From CAZAKZ01 sp964485695 (GTDB lineage Bacteria > Planctomycetota > JAFGQW01), in NCBI GenBank assembly GCA_964485695.1, contig CAZAKZ010000232.1, positions 1 through 6,752 of the forward strand: 6,752 bases of DNA, given 5' to 3'. Position 1 is the first letter of the stretch. Each line of letters begins with the position of its first letter. Of this stretch, positions 1-6,035 are shown piece after piece. The notes under the pieces are model-generated. The model worked only from the letters and a program-made list of their open reading frames with translations. It did not search any database and was not told the DNA's origin. The translations under genes and the position numbers were made by a program.

Positions 1-613
1 AGCCGCGCACGACCTCCAGGTCCTTCTCTTCTCCGGTCGACAGCAGGAACAGTGCAGCGCCGTAGCCCTGCTTGTTGACGCGTGCCAGGAAGTCGGCGAA
101 GTTGCGCACGATCTTGTCGGACTTCGGGCAATTCATGGGCCACGTGTCGCTGTAGGCGCCAAGCACCGGGAGTTTGACAATGACCTCCCCGGCTTGTGCT
201 TCAGGGCTCTCCTTGACCCTCATCTTCAGAATCCCGTCTTTAGCCTCTGCCTCGGCGATCAGGTTGCCGAGGATGACGCGCGGGTCGACATCCTTGAGCA
301 CCTTGCCGTTGATGCTCTCGATGATCTGTCCCGGTTTCAATTTGCCCGTGGCCGCCGCAGGAGAGCCCGGCTCGACGCTGATGATGTGCATGGTGAAGGC
401 CGGCTGACGCAGCTCCAGCCCGATCCCGACCGGACCAATGTGGTCGATTTTGAAGCGCGCCACGTCGTGCGCCGGATAGAAATGAAAAAGCGGCCAGTCC
501 TTGTAGTACGGGTCCTCGAACTCGCCGGCAAGCGCGCCCTTATCGGCGGCATGACCGGTCACACAAGCAGCCAATACTACGCAGATCAACGCAGTGGAAA
601 CGGTTCGACTCAT
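1..613 (-). CDS. Exported PDZ-domain protein, 3' end cut by window edge (DUF6288-like)
   Basis: The visible part is 204 codons and runs off the left edge, so the C-terminus is missing. The ATG at 613 is preceded by a strong purine-rich ribosome site (AGGAAGGAG, 616-624), which fixes the start. Residues 1-23 form a signal sequence. It contains a lipobox-like LAAC (14-17), so the product could be a lipoprotein on Cys17; cleavage near GHA-A (22/23) by signal peptidase I is the alternative. Residues about 60-134 read as a PDZ domain, with the carboxylate-binding-type loop VGIGLEL, then VEPGSPAAATGKLKPGQII and INGKVL. PDZ domains bind peptide tails or organise secreted proteins. After it comes a distinct segment, YSDTWPMNCPKSDKIVRN (154-171), which I recall from planctomycete and verrucomicrobial proteins assigned to DUF6288; that family call is from memory. 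No protease catalytic motif is visible in this part. The gene lies 157 bases past the HEAT gene and may be transcribed separately. The export and PDZ calls are firm; the function is unknown. Confidence 0.85.
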   Translation of the reverse strand, partial: MSRTVSTALICVVLAACVTGHAADKGALAGEFEDPYYKDWPLFHFYPAHDVARFKIDHIGPVGIGLELRQPAFTMHIISVEPGSPAAATGKLKPGQIIESINGKVLKDVDPRVILGNLIAEAEAKDGILKMRVKESPEAQAGEVIVKLPVLGAYSDTWPMNCPKSDKIVRNFADFLARVNKQGYGAALFLLSTGEEKDLEVVRG

Positions 614-615
614 GG

Positions 616-624
616 CTCCTTCCT
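616..624 (-). promoter_or_regulatory. Ribosome binding site of the PDZ gene
   Basis: On the minus strand the sequence AGGAAGGAG ends two bases before the ATG at 613. Its upstream AAGGA part sits at the normal seven-base spacing. It is the strongest Shine-Dalgarno match in the window and supports this start over any other. Confidence 0.7.
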
Positions 625-648
625 TTCTCGCAGAATGCTCGTCGTCGG

Positions 649-664
649 GAATCAGTGGTGATTC
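649..664. repeat. Perfect inverted repeat upstream of the PDZ gene (possible operator)
   Basis: GAATCA and TGATTC form a perfect six-base inverted repeat around the four-base spacer GTGG. It ends 35 bases before the PDZ start. Directly next to it, on the minus strand, is TATCGT (665-670), a weak match to a -10 box, without a convincing -35 partner. The placement would suit a repressor operator or a leader hairpin. The short arms mean that chance is possible. Confidence 0.3.
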
Positions 665-714
665 ACGATAGCGGAACCCCACCCCGCACTCCAGCGCACA
701 ATTGCGGCAAGGCA

Positions 715-736
715 CGCGGTGAATTGCGACACCGCG
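715..736 (-). terminator. GC-rich hairpin after the HEAT gene, possible transcription end
   Basis: CGCGGTG and CACCGCG form a perfect seven-base stem around an eight-base loop, beginning 34 bases after the HEAT stop codon. No T-run follows on the minus strand, so it is not a classical intrinsic terminator. It could act as an mRNA 3'-end stabiliser or a weak terminator for the three-gene unit. The word GCGGCAAG flanks it at 704-711 and again at 734-741. Confidence 0.3.
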
Positions 737-770
737 GCAAGTCCGGAGGGGCGACACAGGCTACGCCGCG

Positions 771-2774
771 CTACTTCGGCAGCTGCCCCCGGATCCTGCC
801 GAGCAGTGTCGTCGCTCTGCCACGGGAATCGGCATCGTCCGACTTCTGCACGACTTTCCGTAACGACGCAGCAACTCGTTCCGCGTGCGGCGATTCAACC
901 AGTTGCTCCGCCACGGACAGCACGGCTACGGCAGCCTCACGTCGCACCGTCGCATCATCAAGAAACGGCATGGCAAGGTCCAGCGCCTGCGGAACTGCCA
1001 GCCGGCCCACCACGCCGAGCAACAGCGTCTTGTCGTCGGTCCGCCGAGCGAGTTTGGCTGCCCGTCTGCAGATCTCCAGGCGTCGGCCGACAGGAAGGGC
1101 GTCGCGTCCTGCAAACGAGATGTAGCCTCGCAGGCAAACCAGCCGGTCCGACGGATCCGCGGCATGCTGCGCAAGTCGCGCGATCTCGGGTACGGCATCC
1201 GAGTTCTTCCAATCGGCCAGAAGACGCACGGCCGCGGCACAGACCCGGCGATCCGCATCACGCGTTGACGCCACGACCGCCCCAAGAGCGCGTCTGCCGC
1301 CCACCTCCCGCAGGGCACGCAGAAGAGACGTAGAGAGCCCCGGACCGGCATCCTGCAACGATGCGATCAACGTAGCCGCGCATGCGTCACGATCCTCGGC
1401 CTTGCCGCAAGCGGCAACCAGGGCCACCCCGAGGTCGCGACGTACACCGCCCTCTGGGCACCGCGACAAGCAAGAGAGCAACGCCGGCACATCGTCCGGC
1501 CCGGCCAGGGCGCGCGACACCTTCGCGGCAGCAGCCGCTGTTGCCGAGTCGCCCTTGTCCACGATCGTCAACAGCACAGGAAAAGCCGCGCGAAAACGCC
1601 GCACGCCGGCTACCCGTATCGCCCGCACGACCGCGGCCCCGTTGCCGCCCTGTATCGCACGCAGCACGGCTGCGTCCGCTTCTTCTCCGTCGAGACCGGC
1701 AAGTACCGACTCAGCGGCATCCGCCACGCCTTCGCGGGGATCGCCCAGCGCGTCGACAAGCACTTCGGCAACTCGGGCGGCAGGAAACTCAGCGAGCCCC
1801 GACAGAGCCGCTGTACGCAGGTCGGCCCGTTCCGATTTCACCGCCGTCAGCAAGACCGGAAGCGCCGTCTTGTCTCCGCGGGAACACAGGGCCTCGATAA
1901 CCCGCACGTGTCTATCCAGTGGTACGCTCCCCAGCCCCTCTGCAATCGTTCGAGCAACCTCCGTTCCCGGCAACTCCCGCCCGACAATCCAAAGCCCCAC
2001 CTCCAGGTCGACCGTATCCGGGGAACGCAGCACATCGATGAGAAGCGCCGATCGATTCGCCGGCGCATTGAGTATGGCGCCACGCGTAGCCGCCTTTCGA
2101 ATGGCCAACGGAATGTCTGCACCTTTTCGCACACAATCGAGAAGTTCAAACGCGCGTTCGCGTTCCCCACGAGCGGCGAGACGAGTCGCACAGTCCAGGG
2201 CTCCCGCGAACGCGGCCGTTCGCCCGTTATTCGGCAGGCCTGGGATTGCGCGCGTAAGCGCATCGGCGGCCTCCCCTGTCCCGATCTTCCCCAGCGCCGC
2301 GGCCGCAGCAGCGGCAACCTCGGGCGCACTGTTCCGCAGCAGCGCCGTGAGCGGGGCGACGGCCTCGGCGTCGCCGCGCTCGCCGATCGAGTTGATTGCG
2401 CCGACCAACGGCGCGCCGTTCAGTTTGGGCAGTTGCGCACGTAAAGCGGCTCCCGCCTCGGGAGTGGGCATGGCCTCCAGAACCGAACGCGCCGCGTGGG
2501 CCAGGTTCCCATCCGACAGCAGTTCCGCAAGCATGGGGATCGACTCCGGCCTTCCTTCACGCACCAAGCGTCGGGCCGCCTCAGCACGCGCAGCCCCCGA
2601 CCTGGCGGCTTTCAATCCGGCGACCATTTCCGCGCAGACGTCGCGGGGCGCACGGAAGTGCTGTCCCAGGCGCATGTGGTCGTTCAAGGGCACGGCGGTC
2701 GGCCCGGCCGACACCTGTGCCGCGAAGCATAGCATCAGGCACGCAACCACACATCTGTTCCCGAGTATCCTCAT
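771..2774 (-). CDS. Exported HEAT-repeat protein
   Basis: The product is 667 residues and almost entirely alpha-helical repeats. Residues 1-23 form a Sec signal peptide (MRILGNRC, a hydrophobic core, then VSA before the cut at about 23/24), so I place the start at the ATG at 2774. The frame is open 25 codons further up, but that stretch has no signal character and overlaps the preceding gene. In-frame GTG codons at 2777 and 2780 cannot be excluded, because no strong ribosome site is visible. From about residue 50 to the end there are successive 30-40 residue helical pairs of HEAT type, for example AVAPLTALLRNSAPEVAAAAAAALGKIG (138-165, read in two halves), ALPVLLTAVKSERADLRTAA (304-323) and a typical closing unit around LAMPFLDDATVRREAAVAVL (600-619). 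HEAT solenoids are binding scaffolds, not catalysts, and no enzymatic or heme motif (CxxCH) is seen. The mature part carries eleven cysteines, which is notable for an exported protein. The start lies 16 bases after the oxidoreductase stop, so it is probably the third gene of that operon. A structural or recruiting role beside the two enzymes is inference. Confidence 0.88.
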   Translation of the reverse strand: MRILGNRCVVACLMLCFAAQVSAGPTAVPLNDHMRLGQHFRAPRDVCAEMVAGLKAARSGAARAEAARRLVREGRPESIPMLAELLSDGNLAHAARSVLEAMPTPEAGAALRAQLPKLNGAPLVGAINSIGERGDAEAVAPLTALLRNSAPEVAAAAAAALGKIGTGEAADALTRAIPGLPNNGRTAAFAGALDCATRLAARGERERAFELLDCVRKGADIPLAIRKAATRGAILNAPANRSALLIDVLRSPDTVDLEVGLWIVGRELPGTEVARTIAEGLGSVPLDRHVRVIEALCSRGDKTALPVLLTAVKSERADLRTAALSGLAEFPAARVAEVLVDALGDPREGVADAAESVLAGLDGEEADAAVLRAIQGGNGAAVVRAIRVAGVRRFRAAFPVLLTIVDKGDSATAAAAAKVSRALAGPDDVPALLSCLSRCPEGGVRRDLGVALVAACGKAEDRDACAATLIASLQDAGPGLSTSLLRALREVGGRRALGAVVASTRDADRRVCAAAVRLLADWKNSDAVPEIARLAQHAADPSDRLVCLRGYISFAGRDALPVGRRLEICRRAAKLARRTDDKTLLLGVVGRLAVPQALDLAMPFLDDATVRREAAVAVLSVAEQLVESPHAERVAASLRKVVQKSDDADSRGRATTLLGRIRGQLPK

Positions 2775-2790
2775 CACCACATGCACCCGC

Positions 2791-4149
2791 TCACATCCGC
2801 CACGGTTCCCGCATCGCACGCGAGCGGAGCCGGTTGGCTTCCGCGTCACCGGGGAATACCTCCTTGTCCGGATCCCACTTCAACGACCGTCCCAGCTCGT
2901 ACGTCAGATTGGCCAAGTGCCCGAGGGAAGCCGATCGGTGGCCGATCTCCTCATCCGAGCTCGGCCGTCCGCGCGTCCGGACGCACTCGAACCAGTTTGC
3001 ATGGTGGTTATTGGCGTGCGTCACTTCCCGGCTTTTCAGGCCCATCTCCTTGAAGATCTCCTCCGGTGCCCCCTGGAAGGGCCCACCATTGTACATGGAT
3101 GTGACCCATCCCCGCTCACCCACGAAGACCCCGCCGAAGTTCCCCGCCAACCGTGCCGAGGAGGGGACAGCTTTGTAGACGCTCTCGACCATGCCCCAGT
3201 GGTCCACAAGATGAAGCAGCGTGCCGTTGGCGTAGCGGTAGGTCAGCGTGGGGAATTCGCCGGACGAGGGGTGAATGACCTCGACCGGTCCGCTGCGTTC
3301 CGCGCCCAGGGCGTACTGAATGACGTCGGCGGCATGCGAATGGTAGCTGGTCACGGCACCCGCACCGAATGCGCTGCAGAACACCCACGGGACCACGCCG
3401 GGAATCGGGTTCCGGTGGTAGCGGCTGTTATAGGGGCGCCACGATGCAGGGCCCACCCACAGGTTCCAGTCCAACCCGTCGGGAACGGTTTCTGCCGGCA
3501 GAACGGGATCCTGCGGGTAGTAAGCCGACGGGCCGCCCGGATTGCGGACTCTCCCCCAGTGCGTGAACACGGAACGGATCTTGCCAAGCCCGCCGCGGCG
3601 AACGAACTCAATGACCTTGCGGGTCCTGTACATCGAACGGTACTGCGTTCCCGTCTGAAAGACGCAGCCGTACTGCCGAACGACCTCCACCAGTCGCCGC
3701 CCTTCTTCGATCGTGAGCGTGACCGGCTTCTCGCAGTAGACATCCTTGCCCGCGCGGGCGGCGTCCACGGACGCCAGGGCGTGCCAATGATCCGGCGTCA
3801 CGATCACCACGCCGTCCAGGTCGTCCCGTGCGATCAACTCACGGTAATCGTTGTAGGCAACACACCCGCTGTAGCTGCCCTTGGCGCGGTCTTTGGCGTA
3901 GGTCTCATCAACTCTCCGGCGGGCGTTCTCGCGCCGCATCCGGTCCACGTCGCAGACGGCCATGACCTGCACAGCGGGGTCGCCCAGGCAAACGCGAACG
4001 TGCCCCCTCCCCATGCAACCCACACCGATGATTCCGAGGGCAATGCGGTCGTTAGCGGGGATCTTCCCTGCGGCGCTTGCCATGTAGACCGGGGCCGACG
4101 CCGCGGCCGAGACGGTACGGGCCAGGAACTGCCGGCGCGATTGCTTCAC
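2791..4149 (-). CDS. Gfo/Idh/MocA-family NAD(P)-dependent oxidoreductase with Tat signal
   Basis: The protein is 452 residues. I choose the GTG at 4149 because it places the twin-arginine motif SRRQFL at residues 4-9 at the very N-terminus. It also has GAGG (4157-4160) seven bases upstream and overlaps the previous stop as GTGA. An earlier ATG in the same frame (4329) would bury the Tat motif. The Rossmann domain starts at about residue 36, with the dinucleotide loop GVGCMG (42-47), acidic D67 after the second strand, TPDHWHA (118-124) and the family hallmark EKP (140-142), whose lysine is the usual catalytic residue. The C-terminal alpha/beta domain has LDWNLWVGPASWRPYN (226-241) and HSHAAD (270-275), which corresponds to the family's H-x-x-D active-site motif. 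It ends with the common planctomycete tail EANRL...REPW. Members oxidise or reduce hydroxyls of sugars, cyclitols or glycosides; some use tightly bound NAD for hydrolysis or epimerisation. Tat export implies folding with cofactor in the cytoplasm and action outside it. The family call is firm; the substrate is unknown. Confidence 0.93.
   Translation of the reverse strand: MKQSRRQFLARTVSAAASAPVYMASAAGKIPANDRIALGIIGVGCMGRGHVRVCLGDPAVQVMAVCDVDRMRRENARRRVDETYAKDRAKGSYSGCVAYNDYRELIARDDLDGVVIVTPDHWHALASVDAARAGKDVYCEKPVTLTIEEGRRLVEVVRQYGCVFQTGTQYRSMYRTRKVIEFVRRGGLGKIRSVFTHWGRVRNPGGPSAYYPQDPVLPAETVPDGLDWNLWVGPASWRPYNSRYHRNPIPGVVPWVFCSAFGAGAVTSYHSHAADVIQYALGAERSGPVEVIHPSSGEFPTLTYRYANGTLLHLVDHWGMVESVYKAVPSSARLAGNFGGVFVGERGWVTSMYNGGPFQGAPEEIFKEMGLKSREVTHANNHHANWFECVRTRGRPSSDEEIGHRSASLGHLANLTYELGRSLKWDPDKEVFPGDAEANRLRSRAMREPWRM
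4146..4149 (-). promoter_or_regulatory. GTGA stop/start overlap coupling the fusion gene and the oxidoreductase
   Basis: The TGA of the ThuA-TIM-barrel gene (4146-4148) and the GTG of the oxidoreductase (4147-4149) share bases in the four-base string GTGA. This arrangement usually means translational coupling, with ribosomes terminating and restarting in place, and it suggests fixed stoichiometry of the two products. Confidence 0.75.
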
Positions 4150-5864
4150 GGCTTTGCCTCGCTCGCCAGTCTCTCGCAGAACTTGCCGAAGAACTCGGCG
4201 CACTGCCCGCACTCGGGCATCGAGTCGAACCAGTCGTAGGAATACTCGAGCCCGAACATCACCGGCCGAATGCCGAGCTTGTGAATCTCTCTCAGCACTT
4301 GTTCCGTCTTCCCGACGCCTGTCCCCCACGGCACGTCGTGCCCCTGCGGCGTCAACTCGTGCAGGTCGTGCACCTGGATGGTCAGCAGACGGTCCTTGAG
4401 CGTACGTATGGCTTCGACCGGATCAATGCCGGCCCGCATCCAGTACCCCATGTCGCCGCAGGCACCGATTCGCGGGCTCCGCCCCTCGCACAGTTTGACG
4501 ATGTTCTTCGGGTCCCAGTAGACCGGCGACCCCTTGGGGCCGTGGTTGTGAATCGCGACCTTGATGTCGTAGGCGTCGCAGAACCGTTCGATCGTATCCA
4601 GGTTCTCCGGTTCCGGCTCGGACATGAACGTCTCGATGCCGAGCTTGCGGCCGAACTCGAACACCTTGCGGCATCCGGCGTCGTCACCGGGGATCTTGCC
4701 GATGTAGTAGGTCAACATCCGTACGCCGGCCGCATCGAGCTTCAAGCGGATCGCCTTCAGGTCGTCGTCGCTCAAACCCGGCGCCAGGTTACGGGGAATC
4801 CCGGCGCTGACTTTCTGAAAGCTGAGCCCGCCGACGTACGGCAACCCGAGGGCGGACGTCTTGTCGATGGTCTCGAAGAATGTGTACTTGTGGAACGTAT
4901 AGGCCTCGATCCCCAGGCGCCATCCCAATGTCTCCTGCGCGCGCAGGGCAGGCGTCAGCCGTGCACTCGGGACGGTCGGCGCGGGCAGATCGCCCAGCGC
5001 GAACTGGGTGGCCGCCAGGTAGAACCGCAAGATCTTCGGATCCCGGAAGACGCGCGGGTTGTGGGCTATGGCAGAGTAGAAGACGCGGCCGCGACCGTAG
5101 TGCCGCACCCAGGCCACGCCGTAGTCGTCATCCTCGCGGAAACGCTTCACGCGCTCCTTGCCCTGCAACTCGGCCGTGCGCTCGTTGTCCATGCTGAGCA
5201 GCACGCGCAGGCGATGGCGCGAGTAGTCCTTGTTGAACCGAAAGAACTCGTCCGCATACTCGAAATCCTTGCCGCCGAACACCGCATTCAACGGATGCGT
5301 GCGGTCGTCCAGCCGCACCATCACCTTCTCATTCGCGTCCAGGTGCCTGGCACCGCGCGCGCCCAGCATGATACCGAACTCCGGCCAGTCTTCGTGCGCG
5401 CCCGGCCAACGGGTGAAGGCCACGGACGTGCCGTGCACCCCCATCAGCCCGCCGCCCCCATAGACGAACTCGGCGAGGCTTTGCCGCAGGGCTGGATCCT
5501 CAAACAGGTTGCCCACCGTGTTGTTGAAGAACACCGCGTCGAACTGTTTCAGGCTTTCGGACTTGAAGACGGCCGGATCGCGGCTGACGACCGTTTCGAA
5601 CGCACCGGTCCGTCGTCCCATGACGGTGAAGGCGTGGTTGGCAAACGGAATCGAGCCGTGCCCACCGTAGCCGACGTTCGCGTCGTAGATCAGGAGCTTC
5701 CTCGCTTTCCGCGGAGCCGCCGGGGCGGTTGGCGGAACGGCTGATTCGATTCCAGAGCGGTCCGCATCGCTGAGAGTCGGCGCCGCGCGCACCGATTCGG
5801 CAACGATGGCCAACAGGCAACAGGCAAGAGCTACGGAGCGTACGAGACTGAACAAGTGATTCAT
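4146..5864 (-). CDS. Exported fusion of a ThuA-like domain and a xylose-isomerase-like TIM barrel
   Basis: The protein is 572 residues. The ATG at 5864 is chosen because it opens a Sec signal peptide (residues 1-27, ending VRA) and has GGGAG (5871-5875) six bases upstream; the frame upstream lacks signal character. Residues about 56-293 are a ThuA-like, class I amidotransferase-fold domain: KLLIYDANVGYGGHG (56-70), FDAVFFNN (108-115), GGGGLMGVHGTS (136-147), HPLNAVF (190-196) and YADEFF (203-208). The position of the amidotransferase nucleophile holds His144, not Cys, as is usual in ThuA, so no glutaminase activity is expected. Residues about 314-565 form an AP-endonuclease-2/xylose-isomerase-like barrel. 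Candidate metal or acid-base residues are E416, H439/H441 in AIHNHG, D471 in CGDMGY, H499-D500 in VHD and E540 in GLEYS. Such barrels isomerise, epimerise or eliminate sugars and 3-keto-sugars. ThuA with ThuB in Sinorhizobium is linked to 3-keto-trehalose, and here the fusion is coupled to a ThuB-like oxidoreductase. A CGQC motif lies at 552-555. The domain calls are firm; the reaction is inferred. Confidence 0.9.
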   Translation of the reverse strand: MNHLFSLVRSVALACCLLAIVAESVRAAPTLSDADRSGIESAVPPTAPAAPRKARKLLIYDANVGYGGHGSIPFANHAFTVMGRRTGAFETVVSRDPAVFKSESLKQFDAVFFNNTVGNLFEDPALRQSLAEFVYGGGGLMGVHGTSVAFTRWPGAHEDWPEFGIMLGARGARHLDANEKVMVRLDDRTHPLNAVFGGKDFEYADEFFRFNKDYSRHRLRVLLSMDNERTAELQGKERVKRFREDDDYGVAWVRHYGRGRVFYSAIAHNPRVFRDPKILRFYLAATQFALGDLPAPTVPSARLTPALRAQETLGWRLGIEAYTFHKYTFFETIDKTSALGLPYVGGLSFQKVSAGIPRNLAPGLSDDDLKAIRLKLDAAGVRMLTYYIGKIPGDDAGCRKVFEFGRKLGIETFMSEPEPENLDTIERFCDAYDIKVAIHNHGPKGSPVYWDPKNIVKLCEGRSPRIGACGDMGYWMRAGIDPVEAIRTLKDRLLTIQVHDLHELTPQGHDVPWGTGVGKTEQVLREIHKLGIRPVMFGLEYSYDWFDSMPECGQCAEFFGKFCERLASEAKP

Positions 5865-5870
5865 GGCGGA

Positions 5871-5875
5871 CTCCC
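5871..5875 (-). promoter_or_regulatory. Ribosome binding site of the fusion gene
   Basis: GGGAG on the minus strand lies six bases before the ATG at 5864. It decides this start over the longer open frame, which reaches back to 6020 and would add 52 residues without a signal peptide. Confidence 0.6.
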
Positions 5876-5890
5876 ACGCTGGACACCGAA

Positions 5891-5908
5891 GCACCGATGA
5901 TGCGGTGC
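5891..5908. repeat. Perfect inverted repeat in the leader of the three-gene unit
   Basis: GCACCG and CGGTGC form a perfect six-base, GC-rich inverted repeat around a six-base loop (ATGATG), ending 26 bases before the fusion gene start. It could be a protein-binding site or a leader hairpin. No T-run follows. I found no convincing -35/-10 pair in 5865-6035, so the promoter of the unit is not located. Confidence 0.3.
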
Positions 5909-5998
5909 AGGCACGCGGATAGCAAGCGGGAATGGAAGGAGTCTCTTCCTGAGCGGGGGCGCCGAAGATGTCGCTTTGATGCCGACAATCCACTTCTC

Positions 5999-6027
5999 GC
6001 AACCGTTTGCAAAACACCACGGGTTGC
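5999..6027 (-). terminator. Bulged hairpin just after the broken gene, possible weak terminator
   Basis: On the minus strand, nine bases after the stop at 6036, GCAACC(C)GT pairs with ACGGTTGC, giving eight pairs with one bulged C and a 12-base loop. There is no following T-run. The position directly behind a stop codon fits a 3'-end structure separating the broken gene from the three-gene unit. Confidence 0.25.
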
Positions 6028-6035
6028 TGCCGGTT

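Noticed and set aside
1402..4239. A 945-codon open frame on the plus strand opposite the HEAT and oxidoreductase genes
   Set aside because: It is antisense to two well-recognised genes, crosses their boundary, is low in complexity (Arg/Ser/Ala/Pro-rich) and shows no domain. Long shadow frames are common in GC-rich coding DNA.
4150..4329. Upstream ATG extension of the oxidoreductase by 60 residues
   Set aside because: It lies inside the fusion gene, is Arg-rich without family similarity, and would place the twin-arginine motif internally. The GTG at 4149 with GAGG upstream is better.
4077..5744. A 555-codon open frame on the plus strand opposite the ThuA fusion gene
   Set aside because: It mirrors the codon structure of the real gene on the other strand, and its sequence shows no recognisable motif, signal or plausible ribosome site.
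5865..6035. A sigma-70-type promoter for the three-gene unit (TTGCGA with TCAAAG, or an extended -10 TGCTATCCG)
   Set aside because: The best -35/-10 pairs match the consensus at only about half the positions, so none can be supported.
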